From contig WELB01000063.1 in assembly GCA_009602725.1 (NCBI GenBank), positions 224,382-288,381 of the forward strand: 64,000 nt of DNA. Reading direction: 5' to 3'. Source of the DNA: Spirogloea muscicola (lineage: Eukaryota; Streptophyta; Zygnematophyceae; Spirogloeales; Spirogloeaceae). The notes beneath the pieces were generated by a model, which worked only from the letters and a program-made list of their open reading frames with translations, searched no databases and had not been told where the DNA came from. Positions 37,652 through 49,700 of the stretch are shown here, piece by piece (within the stretch, counting starts at the first letter, position 1; each line of letters starts with the position of its first letter). Made by a program: the position numbers and the translations under genes.

Positions 37652-39040
37652 TATGACGGCCCTCGCAAAGCCTGCTCAGGCGACGAGGTAGTAGAGCTGC
37701 AGTGGGAGGGATCGGGGCCAGCAGGCGCTTCGGAGCTACGGCGCAGCCTGCGAGTGAGCTCCTCGCTGCCGGCAGCAGCTATAAGTCAGACGCCGCAGCC
37801 GCGCCAGCAGCGAGGAAGTTTTCTCGGAGCTCCGCGAGCGGAGCGCCTGCGGCGTTGCCGTACGCGCGGCCGCTGGTGTCCCGACGCCTCGCGCCGCGCG
37901 CGCGGCGTCGGCTCTGGCGGCGTCTGGCCCGGCGTCGCCTGTCGCGGTGAAAAGATACGGCCTCTTCGTCGAGGTTGATGGTCGTGGAGGCCCCTGCAGA
38001 CGACGCTTCTCCACAGCCAGCGACGGCACTGGCAAGAAAGAAATTGCTCGCCTGTTGGAAAAAGAGGGGCTAGCGAAGCCAGCCCAGAATAGACGATCTC
38101 CACACTGGCTGGCGTGCGGAACCGATGGTCTGATGCCCCCGTTCCACTGGTCGGCCGCTCGGTCAGCCTTACGAGCTCCCAATTGCGAGGGTCCCGATCG
38201 GTCGGCCAATTGGTCACCCAGTGGCTCAGTCCGTCAATCATGGCGACGCAGAAGGCGGGCCCCCGGGCCCCTGACGGCGGGCCCCCAAGCACGCCCGTCA
38301 AACGGCCGGCAATGCCGTTTCGCATTTGCCGTCTGCAGAGTGCCCGCCGGGCCCGGCGGCTGACCAGCTCGGCGGGAGAGCGGCGGCGGCCGCGGCGGTG
38401 GCTCTGGCGGCGGACGCGGCGGCGGCGGCGGCGCCGGCGGTGGCAGCGAGCTCGGTGCGGGCCGAAGGCCACGCCGCCTCGGCGCCGCTTACATCTCCCG
38501 AGGGTCCTGCCTGACGAGGCTGCAGGCGCAGCCACGGATCGAGGGGCCGGGGATCCAGCTCCAATGGCCGATATGCGAGGTCGCGTGTCCCGGATACTGC
38601 TGCACATCAGACGCCGGCGCACCAGGCGGTGACTTGAGCGTCTGAAAGCCAAGCATGTAGCGAGCTCCACGGAACCAGACAAATGGATGGCCGCGGCGGC
38701 TTGCTCACACTGGCGGCTGGTTGGCTGAGGGCCTTGTCAGGGCCTCTCTGCCACCCGATCGTTTTCCTGCTTCAGATTCAGGTGTGGCTGTACCAGCGCT
38801 GAGTAGACACAGACATTGTGACAACAATGAGATTGGCGCAAATAGCTAGTGCACAAGCTGCTAAATGAAAGCTGCCCAATATCACTGGACTCCTCAGCAC
38901 TGGCAGCCCTCACGCCCTCAACCGGCCCTGCAAACATGCCGTTTGATCGAAGTGAAGGTGCTGCTAGCTCGCTAGGGAGGGCGTTGAAGGCCTTCTTCAC
39001 TTTCGTACTTGTATTGATCTTAGTTGGTTAAAACAACAAA
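37652..39040. other. Divergent promoter region between VHA-A and GCS
   Basis: Head-to-head spacer, GC-rich with CGG/GCG runs at 38385-38450. A short inverted hairpin-repeat remnant lies at 38062-38100 (GAGGGGCTAGCGAAGCCAGC CCAGAATAGAC). Long open frames on both strands here are products of composition. An upstream exon of GCS coding a hydrophobic stretch may lie at about 38938-39000. Confidence 0.4.
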
Positions 39041-42000
39041 ATGCAGGGCTGTGTGATCCTCTTGGGCCTTGCTGGTGGATGGTATTACGCAATGCTTACA
39101 AGGTCTTGGTCACTCTGAAACCCAAATTTTGGAATCGGAAAGTTATGACATTTCAAATGCAGGACTGTGTCAGATGACACTGTACATCCAGCTTTGGCTA
39201 TCCTGCAGCTCATTGACTTTTCGCTTGCTCCATCATGTTGGAAAAGGGCAGACTGAAAGAGCTGAGGCGCATTCTCCAAGCAGAGACAGACAACCCCTTT
39301 GCTTTTCTGAGCTTGCGACCTGAGGAGCTCCTACATAGCTCACAAATGAGGCTCCCCAAAGTCACTATCATCATGCCTGTGAAAGTCGTGAATGAGCACA
39401 GCGTGGACAACTGGCGTAGTCAGGTTGGTCAATTCATAGTAGGTCATTCAAAAAGGTCATCTTGCTGCAGTAACGCCCTTGAATTCATTTTGGAGTGGTC
39501 GCAAGGGACAGCTACTGACCGCAGAGTGGCTGACATTGTCTGTTCATTTCTTGATCTTGCATCAGATTGCGTCAGTATATGGTGGAGAGCTGCAGTTTCT
39601 CTTTGTGGTGGAAAGTGAGGATGATGTTGCACATGGGGCTGTTCTGCAGCTTATGTCTGCTGCTAAAGGAGACATCCCAATTGAGCTCATTGTTGGCGGT
39701 CATGCCGTTAAGAGCAGCCAGAAAATCCACAATCAGCTGGTAAGTGTCACAGGCATGCAAGATGCCCATGATGAAGTGCACACATCCTCACACTGACCTC
39801 GGCAGAAATGAGCAGGCATTTGCATGCAAGAGTAATTTTGAACTTTATGCACAATGCTGTGTCGTCCAGGCAGGGGTCTCCGCCATGTCAGCTGGCAGCA
39901 AGTATATACTCTTTCTCGATGATGACATCCGTCTTCACCCCGGCACAATAAGTCAGCTTGTCGACACCATGGAAGCTGATCAGAAGGTGAGCTTTAAGAC
40001 TTGCAGATGCTAAGCAACGACCTGTTCTCACTGTCTGCGGAAAGAGTCATCTTTACGCACATGCTTGACTTATTCGTAATGACTGCCATGTGGCTCATCT
40101 CCTTTGGCCCCTGCGGTCTAGCGGTGCCATTCAAGCCTTGACTCACCAGAAATGATTGCCATGTGGCTTATTTCCTAGAGAGACTCACTGAAGCCAAATA
40201 ACTACCTCAGTGGGATAGCTGCACTTGAGCAGGGCGTGTTACATTCTGCAGCACAGCAGTGCGGCAGTATGTACATAGCTCAGATCTATTGCTACTTGAG
40301 CTTAGCAATAGCAAGGGGAGTGAAAATCATCTCGATCGAGAGTAGTCGCTGCAAGTGATCCTTCCCTCCTTTACTTGGAGAAGATTTGATGCAAAGGAGA
40401 GTCAGCTGGACTGTGCATGTTCTTCTAAGGTTGTGGATAAGCATTGGTCAAATGCAGGTGTTTATGCTGACGGGATACCCCTTCGATCTTCCCGCACCAA
40501 CCTTAGTCAGCTACTGTACCCTAGAATATCACTTAGTAAGTATTGAATTTCCTTGTAAGACGTTGTGTGCATGTTTGGATGCAGATATAGCTGCAGGGAT
40601 TGCTGCCTCTTGTTCGTCGTAATTATCTCAATGACTGCGATACTTATGAGTAACAGTTTCTTTTCTTTAGAAAGGGTATCCTGCATGTACACCTTACTAT
40701 GCACCTTCTTTTGCCTACATCCTTCGACTCAATGAGGGTCCAGAACTCTTGACGATGCTGTTGCTATATTGCATTCAGCCACTGTTCATCGGTTTCTCAA
40801 CCGGTGGTCGAACCACCTTCGTGTGGGGTGGATGCATGATGGTAAGCTCTGACAGCCTATCAATGAAAGCGTTTGTATTGCACCTGAAAGTTGCGATCTT
40901 GCTGATGAATTATAGCCTGAGAGCCTGTATCAGTGCTACTCCAGCTCAGCAACAAAAATCAGGTCATGCTTGACTACCTATATATTCCCAGTGGTCCTCT
41001 GACTTGTCTTACACCTGAGTGCTGTGCTAATCTGCAAGCAGCTGTCACTTGGGTGCACAGAATTGTACCACAATTTCTTTAGCATTTAGTGTGGATCTCT
41101 GGTGACATAGAGGACAGTGTTGAGCAGATGCTTGCAGACGATTGGCGAACAGACCGATATGGCATCTGTGGTGCTCTTCGAGATGGTGGTTACTCTGACG
41201 ACATGATACTTGCTTCTGTAGCAGGTGACAGCTGCAGTGTAGCTAACATACTTGGAGGTTGTTTGGATGTCAGTGATCCGCTGTTCTTGTGGCTTGCAAT
41301 ATTTGACCGATATAGCACAACATCTCCATTGCATGTATATCATAAAAGTTTAGCTATTGGGGTGCCTTGCAAGTCGGTCTGATGAACTAGCTATCGAAGG
41401 AAATGTCTTATATGCACGCATATGACTGCCTAACGCCCTCCTTATCACGAGTGTGTGACAGGGTTGTGCTGCATGCACCCGTGTCTTTCCTGCTCATGCT
41501 AGCTGTTGAAATGTCTGCAGCTGCAAATGGCAGGAGCATCCATGTCCCCAGTTTTGCAGTATTCTTTCACCCACTTCCCGCCAATTTGACCTGGGAAAGG
41601 TGCGCTTGATCTTTCTTCGACTGATCACTTCTTTGCATGCACTATCTCTGGGCATAAACACACGATGCATGAAACCTTACCATGACCCATAGGCTCATAT
41701 GACTTGGCTAACTGACACGATAGACACTAGAGCAGGATCACTTACTAAAGTCTCTCATGCTTCAGATATTGGAATTATCTGCGCCGGCAAATATTTGTCC
41801 TCGAGACATATAGCAGTCTGTACAACAGAGTCCTCAATCGAGTCCTCTTTTTGGTCCATTGCTATTTGTCATGGGGCCTAGTCATCCCATTTCTGGTGGC
41901 TGAGCTCCACATGCTAAGACTAGGTGCACTATACTGGTCAATCTACTTAGGCGCATCCAACCAACTTCCACGAGATCTAGCCTGCACCCAAGGTGACTAC

Positions 42001-42996
42001 TGACTTGTCACGGCTGTGGACACTCAGTCACTTCCACCACTTTCATTACCTGCGTTTAAGGAGTGGCCCATCTATCTCAGGTGAAATTCTTATCAAATCC
42101 AGTAGCTGTCTCATTGGCAGGGCTGAGGCTTTCACAGGCATTGGTGCTCTGCCTTACCTTAGCATTTGTATCCCTCTTTCGGATGACTGTCGTGGTCATC
42201 AAGCTGTGCAACAAGCTTTCGCCTGAAAGGCCTCACATCCCAGTGAGAATCTTCAAGTGGCACTTGGTGAGCTCTTCATCCCTTCATGTCAATACTCCAT
42301 ATTGCATCTTCTGCACAATATTGCAGCAGGTTGTGCACCTTTCCTATGACAAGTCCACTTTCTGTATCACTGAAGAAAGCATGCTCTCATCCTATAAAAA
42401 GGTGAAAACCATGCAAAGTTAAGTACCAGGAGCTACTTCACAGCTATGGACCTGCAGATGCTCGCAGGATTCCTCATAGGTAACACCCTTTATCCAGTGT
42501 GCGCCTTGTACACGTTCATCAAGCCAACCGTGGAATGGTCAGGAATCATGTACACACGGTATGCTGGACGGGTATATAAGGTAGGCCCACATACGATGAC
42601 ATGTCAGATGGATGCTCTGTGCATCATTTCTATTAAAAGAACTTCATTTCCAGCTTTGTCACGTTCTGTGTCATATGTGGAATTTGTGTTGGGTCTCCAA
42701 GTCTACAGAAGATGAGTGCTACCTCTGGTGTCACTAGTGCAGTTGCATGTGAGAAGTTTTTGTAAGTCCTTCTCAGACAGGAGAGATGAAGCAGCCACTT
42801 AGACTGACAAAAACCTAGTCCATTGCAGGTACAACGCCAGGTGCCAGCGACGCAGCAAAACCGCACTGCTGCCGAGCAAAGCACAAACAGCGGCTTGCTG
42901 TCAGAAGCACAAGCTTTTGTCAATCAGGCCGTCCTCTTCTTTGCAAAGGTCTCCCCACGCTTCAGCAAAGAGCTGAAGAAAAGTGAAAATCCATGA
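39041..42996 (+). CDS. GCS: Ceramide glucosyltransferase (glucosylceramide synthase, GT21)
   Basis: Exons: 39041-39102, 39252-39423, 39566-39739, 39870-39986, 40458-40535, 40779-40841, 41128-41224, 41521-41599, 41766-41992, 42103-42266, 42458-42580 and 42829-42996. They join in phase to 507 aa. The enzyme transfers glucose from UDP-glucose to ceramide on Golgi/ER membranes. GT21 landmarks: LPKVTIIMPVK, YGGELQFLFVVESEDD (D1), SQKIHNQL, KYILFLDDDIRLHPGTI (D2), LTGYPFDLP, GFSTGGRTTFVWGGCMM, RYGICGALRDGGYSDDM (D3) and RYWNYLRRQIFVLETY, the (Q/R)xxRW-type region. Hydrophobic segments lie at the N-terminus and in the last third, as in plant enzymes. The exact N-terminus is uncertain: the ATG at 39041 directly precedes a hydrophobic stretch, but a further upstream exon is possible. 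The last exon adds about 45 mostly polar residues beyond the usual C-terminus. Confidence 0.9.
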
Positions 42997-43590
42997 AAGG
43001 TCTGAGGTCAGGCAGTCTCACGTGCACGGCCTTCTCAGACTTGGCCTGGGCTTAAGAATCGCCTGGGCTTATTGGACTATGGAGCCACAGGAGCTCTGAA
43101 GTGTGCATTATGCCCACCTTTTGCCCATCCACCTTTTGGGGCACAAGGGCACCTTGACATTGTTAGTTAGAGGTCAAATAGATCAGACTCCAAAAGGGAG
43201 TGCCTAATTTTGCAAGACCTTCACTTGTGCTTACTTGAGTTTTACAAGTCAAGTAGACAATTCCTTAGACAGAGCCAGCTCTGGTACTCAGCATTCACTT
43301 TCTATGGCCATTGTAACACCCAAAACTTAGCTCCCCTCTTCATGGCCCTAACCACCGAGATTGAGCAAGCCCAGCATGGTCACTGCAAGAGGGGCCAAAT
43401 CACTTCAATTGCAAGCTGCAGCTTCCCCATTGTTGTCTAGAGATCCAGAACCTGCAACTCTAGTGATTGGACAAAGAAGGTGAGGGCTTCACCAAGCTCA
43501 ATTGGCCTGCCCAGTCCTTTCAACTAGACCCTACACGTGAGTGACAACATGGACATTGCGAAACAATCTCTGCACCCCGTCTGAGCAGCT
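42997..43590. other. Intergenic between convergent GCS and SEC22
   Basis: No gene or repeat recognised. TGTAA on the plus strand near 43314 and TTACA near 43244 are possible poly(A) signals for the two genes. Confidence 0.4.
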
Positions 43591-45238
43591 CTAGTTGCCA
43601 TAGAACTTTGTCCGCACAAAGATGACCAGCAGCACAACAAGTGCCACCACAACAACTGGTGCCCACTTCTTGATGAAAGCCTGCAGAAAAGGGCAGTTGA
43701 GTGTTCAGCAGTTATCTCGGTCCTCAATGGAGACAGGCATCAGCCTAAAATCCTCATGTGAGATTGCCCTTCCCCTGCCTTCACTACTTGGAGTAGGGGA
43801 CTCGCCTAGTACATATACGGGCCACTGAGCAAAAGACTTGCGAGACCCCTAGGTCACCTGATGCTCACAGCCTATTCAAGCCAAGGGGTTCTGGAGCTCT
43901 ACAGCTGAGCGTGCGAGGCTGCAAACAGCCAGAGAAGTTGACTGCTCCAGGCAGTGCTCTCGCAAAACACAATATATGAACATCTAAGAAGCCCCGTTGG
44001 TGCGGAAAATGAGAAGGATGTCCATGACAGGTAGACCAGGGCCACTTGGCTCACCTGCCGGCTGAGATCCTTTGCTTTTGATGCGTACAAGCGTGCCTCG
44101 GACGACAGCTTGCTTGACATTTGGCTGGCCTCTGATAAATACACGCACACAGAACTACACATGAGGAGCTATCCAGCTCTCCTATACATCACTACTACAG
44201 CACTAGAGCTCTCCTCTTGGGCAAGGGGAGTAGTCTCCATTGGTGGGACTGGCCGATGGCTCCAGCGATGCGAGGCCACATGACCTCAGCAAGTAAGCGT
44301 GGTGCAAGGAACTCACGGTCCAGGCGTTCGCCAACGCCCAGGACCTCCTGGATGTTGCGTGTCATGATCTGCTGCACCTCGATGAGGTCATCGTTGAGCT
44401 TCGACAGGTTGCGCTGCGTCCGTGTATCGAGGTACAGCTTCCGCGTCTTCTGGATGAATGTGTCTGGCAGTGATATCCAGGGCCAGTGCACCCACCAGCA
44501 ACACTGTGAGTAACTGTAAGCATCGGAGGGAGCCCGTCGGACCCAAGAGACTAAACCCTGGGCGTAAAAGCAAGGGTGCGACTTCAGTTCTGGTCATCGG
44601 CATCAGAGAGTGGGAATAATGACCAACAGAAATCAGCGGAATCTCGCCACTCCTCGCGCCTCACCAAACTTGATGAAGGCGTAAGGGCGAGCGACAGTGT
44701 CGATCTGGCCGCCATTGACCTTCTCAAACTCCCGCTGGAGCTCCTCCAGGTACTGGTACGCCAGCTTCTTGGGGTACGAGCGGTCGCACAGCGTCAGGTA
44801 GCACACGTTGCCCTCGATGATGTAGCTGCAAGACGAGCCACAGCAGGCGGCAACAGGCCAGCCTCTGGCTCAGCTCAGCAATGGCTGTACTTAAGTTGCC
44901 AATTAGTGGGCAAACGTCAGTCGCTGGAAAAGGTGGGGCGGCGGGGAATCGATCCCCAACTGGAAGAAGTAGGGCCCCGTCTCGATGGACATGCGCGACG
45001 CCTGCGGGCCGCCGCCCTGCGACAGCCGCTTGAAGATGGTCTTTGCCTGCCCCTTGTACACCTCCAGCCCGCTGCCGCCGCCGCCGCCGCCGCCGCCGTC
45101 GCCGCCGCCGCCGCCGCTCACGGAGCCCTGCGGCGGTGCCGCCGCCGCATCGGCCGCGGGCGCCGCCCGATCCGAGCCCAAAAGCGCCGCAGCTGCGCCC
45201 GCAGACTCCTGGCTATGGCCGTCGCTGCTCCGCCTCAC
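43591..45238 (-). CDS. SEC22: SEC22-type R-SNARE (longin v-SNARE); 5' end unresolved
   Basis: Exons 44825-44665, 44463-44317, 44131-44055 and 43680-43591 are firm and in phase. An upstream exon ends at 44961 after IETGPYFF and joins the next to give FFHYIIEGNVCYLTLCDRSY. The longin domain continues PKKLAYQYLEELQREFEKVN to TVARPYAFIKF. The SNARE helix reads RNLSKLNDDLIEVQQIMTRN IQEVLGVGERLD, with the central-layer Arg, and the end is one membrane anchor (VVVVALVVLLVIFV) with a short FVRTKFYGN tail. SEC22 mediates ER-Golgi vesicle fusion. The exon before YKGQAKTIFKRLSQ is dominated by Ala and a run of about 20 Gly (CCG triplets at 45061-45118). This is foreign to the family, and the expected first longin strand (M-V-x-L-T-type) was not found. 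The true start could lie upstream of 45238. Confidence 0.85.
45061..45118. repeat. CCG triplet run inside SEC22 upstream exon
   Basis: Near-perfect CCG/CGG triplets interrupted once by GTCG, coding poly-Gly on the minus strand. Confidence 0.8.
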
Positions 45239-46753
45239 CGCGCCGCCGCCGCCGCCGCCGCCGCGGCCGCCGCCGCCAGCCTGCCGCGTATGGCGGCGTC
45301 GTTGGCGTTGTCTACTCCACCGTCAGCAGTCATTGGTCATTCGACAGCGCGTCACCCGTCAGCTCCGCCCCAACGGCGTCACGCTTGTGCTGGACCCTAC
45401 CTGTCGTCGCCGAAAGCGAGCGGTGCGCTTGAAATGAAAATGGTGGCCAATTTAATTCAGTACTTTGTCCAGGCAAAAGCTAGTGCACAAAGTATAAGGC
45501 TACATAAGACGAAGCCTTATGCTAGGGTGGCTAAGGTAACAGTGTGACGCTAGTCACCTGGGGTGAGCACGTAAGAGAGAGAAGGCGCACGGTGCGCATG
45601 AACTGAAAGGGTAGCCAGTTCGAGCCAATACTATGTCCAGGCAAAGAAACCACGCCGAAGCAATCAAGCAGCATGCTTGACACGGCATACTTTGGCAGGT
45701 GCTTGCTCGTAAGTCACTGCATGACCAGGGCGACAATAACGAGTGATGGATGATACAGCGTAGTCATCGATTTTCATACAGCTGTGTTGTCTTGTGGACA
45801 GGCCCTTCTCCTTTTATCTTATCTCCAAGCCGCTTTCTATAGTCTTTGAAGGCTGTTTAGTCTTCGAAGTCATCTATAATCCTCTTGGGTCATTAGTGTT
45901 CACTGCATCTCATCCTGGCAACGAAGTCAAGACCCTCAGGCAAGCCCTCGGCAGCCAGCAGCATTAAGGCCGTCGAAAAGGACGGGTATCAAATTGCCCG
46001 ACAGTAGTAGACGAGTAGTAGGTGAGGCGCCTAAGTCCGCGAGGACGCCCACCACAGTCGGCGCCCTAGCGCAATCCGACTGCACGACGCAGTCCCTGTG
46101 TATTGGACGAGCCAATGCCAGAATGCAGCAAGTGTGGTGCAAAGAGGTATAGGTAGGACTATCTACCCGAGATTTGTGCAGGCTGCCCAAGGAACCCCAG
46201 CAGGTTGCTTCAAGACGACCAGTGCCAATGAGTGACTCACAGAAGACTGTGACAAAGTGGACACAGCTAATCTGATTTGTCATGTCCCATCCTCGAACCT
46301 GGAGTGGATATGCACATCAAGACAACAGAAGGTCATCGCTATCAATGACCTTGACGCTGGAAGTACTGTTCCAAATGTGACAGTCAGCTCATGAAAAGTG
46401 ACAAGTAGCTGCCGATTTGGGAGGAAACCCTATGCTTTGATTGGCCCCTCATCTAACCACCAGATACCCAATGTATGCAACCACATATGCAACACGATCC
46501 CAGCATTGGGGATCATAAGCAGAAATGCGATCAGCTGCGAGCGGGCCGGCTGTTTGCCAAGCCACACTGGCACCATCATCATCAACCCCAACAAATGCCC
46601 TCCAAACACACCCATCTACAAAATCTTGCTCATGCAGGGCTGTCCTACTGTGAAATTTGAGTCAATGTGACGTAAACAATAGGTGATTAAGGACAAGCCT
46701 GACAGGAGTGATGGGATGACAAGAGTGATAGGCTTGGTCTCAAGGCAAAGGTT
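45239..46753. repeat. Intergenic with two family-B repeats in tandem
   Basis: Family-B copies lie at about 45415-45510 (GCGGTGCGCTTGAAATGAAA, TTTGTCCAGGCAAAAGCTAGTGC) and 45575-45660 (GGCGCACGGTGCGCATGAAC, GAGCCAATACTATGTCCAGG). The remaining sequence to 46753 shows no gene. Confidence 0.5.
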
Positions 46754-49700
46754 TCATTTCTTTCCCCCACCGGAGACATTGAACTTAAATTGGATGATGT
46801 CAGCATCCTGCACCACGTAGTTCTTGCCCTCCTGCTTGTACTTCCCAGCCGCCTGCACGACATTCTTGATGATGAGCATCCCTACTCCCTAAGCCATTCC
46901 CTCATGTCTCAGAGAAGACTACATCAGACATTTATGCAGTCAACCTGAAGAGGAGATACTAAGCTAGAGAACCTAAAAAGGGTTGACATGTTAAACTAAG
47001 CTAAAGAATCCTAGATGCGAATGCTATGCCAAAGCTGACCAAAGGTGGGCACCTGTGACCAGGGTAGCAGATGCTCTCTTACCTTTACAGCAGCTTCGTT
47101 TCCTAACTCCTTCAGGTCCTCATACTTCATCACCTGCGAAGGTTTAAACGCCACTGAGATGACCTGTTGTGCGAGTTTGTTGCACATACTGAACCCTAGA
47201 CCCTAAGCAGACCCTCTAGCCACTGTAACCTGCAACGTGCTGCTAGGCCTGCTAGGTCTTAGCATTGCACCACATGTAGAGACGTGAATAGAAGAGCAGT
47301 ACATCTCAGTGGTGCATATGAAGATAAGCACCTCAGCGCAAATGAAGCCCCTCTCGAAATCGGTGTGGATTGTCCCTGCCGCCTGGGGTGCCTTGCTGAG
47401 CTTACGAATCTGCCAGCATCTAACCTGACGTGCATTCGACAGAAGAACAGTCATAACACCTGGCTCAGCTTGTCAGGACTGTTAACTGCAACCATAATTC
47501 CTGTACATGTTCAACCCTCGCAAGCTGCAGGGCACATACTTATGAATTACCATAAATCAAGTCCTATGTCCTTGTGACAGGATAGTAGCAAACAAGAAGC
47601 ACATCTGCTTTGGTTGAAAGAAGCTGGAAGAAAGGCCTAACCTCATCTGGCCCGACTGTGAAGAAGTAAATTAAGTTGATAGCCGCAAATCCTGTCTTGA
47701 TGATCTTTGGCAGAGCACTGCAGCACCAGCACATAGTAGAACTTGCTGAGCATATGACACAGATGAGACTGACTTAGCAGACTCTGCCGCTCTTAGACGG
47801 ATCATAAGCATCCCATCCTTACTAAAACGTTTCCCATTGTCCAATCTATATGCCGCCTCAAAAGATTTCAGACAGATAAACCAGGGAAATGACAGTGGTT
47901 CCTGTACTTTAGCGGCAGCCATGCTTATAAATGTCCACTAAAATTCATGGCCAAATTACCCAGAGGTGACGTTCTTCAAGCAAATGAAAGGACAGCTTGA
48001 GGTCATAACAGCTTGACATCTCAAAAGCTTAAATTATGGGTTATCTTTACTAGGCATCTTCTGTGCACCAAGTCATCCAAGAAGACAAAGGTCGTTTGTG
48101 CAGATACTTGTGGACCAAAGGGCTAGAAATTACAGCAACTATCGTGGCATAGTACAGACACTGCCGAGATTTTACAGCTCATTGTATGCTGACCCTGGCT
48201 CACCTTTGAATGTCGTTCTCTTGGCAGTATTTGGCAGCCTCATCAGGGGGCATGTCCGCTAGTTTCTGCTCCAAAATTCCACTGAACAGCAAGATGGGGT
48301 CCTTGCCATGCTCCTGCACCCTAAAGATGCCGGAAGAAGTGACACAGTGCCTTGAGTACAGCAACTCATGCACGGAAGCATGGCTTCTCTGTGAAAAGCG
48401 TGAACGCCCTTGTATAAGCTCTGACATACGTGAAGTCTATATCAGCATCCTCCGATGGCCGTTGCAAGCTAAGACACTGATGGCACTGGTTGCCCTCTAA
48501 GAGCATGAAAGCCTACAAGCAAAGGTCTAGATGCTGCACATACCAGGCGTGAATTTTGGGTAGCCACTTGTTCTTTTTCCTTTGGTAGTCTTTCTCAGTC
48601 AAGTTGACCTGTCAGAGCAGTCCAAGCATACCCACAAAGCGTGAACATAGTCTATCAATTGGTCTCACTCTCTCTCACATATTTGTCAATGAAAAGCATC
48701 TGCAGGTCATTCTTGTAGACTCAGCTTCCTCGAGGAAGGCACACTCCAAAGAAGGTTGGGTATTAAACACAGTGCATGGCAGCTCACCAGGTACACTACA
48801 GGCTTGGCAGTGAGGAGCTGGTAGGTGTTAAGGAGCTCCACTTCCGCCATCTTCCAGTCGCCTAATCGCACATCCTTGCCATCCTTCAGCCACTCCATGA
48901 CCTATTTTGGCAGCCGGCAGAAAGAAAAGGCTGAGTTGGCTCTGACCAATCTGCACGAGGTTCCCCAGCCATGCACACTGTACTTCAGGTCCATGTACCT
49001 TCAGGTGTGAACCTTTCAATCACGAGCCATTGACTGCCCAAATGCACGAGTCTCCTCCCTGCTGATCTTGCATATTGAGGCTAAATAAGGGTTCCAGGCG
49101 CTCAGAAAGCATTATCAGAGGGTGTCAACAAGGACAACACAGACAGTCGGCTGCAGCCCCCGAGCATGCAAGTCAGACAGAGCAGAGCCTAAGAAGGGCG
49201 GACTGTCTCACACCTTCTGACAGCACTCCAGGTCCAGCTTCATTTGTTTGTCATTGCTCCGCTTCAAGTCCTTCTCAAGCGTCTGAATCCTGGCATCCAT
49301 GAACTCAATGTCCTGCAGTTTGATACCGCAATGAGTATAAATCCCAACGAGGAGCCCTGTTCACCCTGCATATAGGATACTGTATATCTGCTTGTTGTTC
49401 ACTCAATTCTTAAACCCTACAATATTTCACACTTGTTACAGTTGATATATTACCATGTGTAAACAAGAGAACAAGGTGCCCTGTGCATTCGCTGGCACAA
49501 ATGTAACACATTCCCTGCTCTGCTCTACTCTGTAAGGGAGCCTACCTTCAAGCGCAACTCCTCATGGATCGTCTCGAGATCCCTGATTGGATCCACGACA
49601 TCATCAACATGGATGACATCGGCGTCGTCAAAGGCTCCTGCCAAGAGCTGCTAGTCAAGGAGCTCACACCCAGCAAAGGCACTGCCTCGAGCCACTAGGC

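Noticed and set aside
37786-38682. Long minus and plus open frames (about 300 and 170 codons) between VHA-A and GCS
   Set aside because: Frames are open on both strands in GC-rich, CGG-run sequence. The products are Arg/Ala/Gly low complexity without motifs or splice logic.
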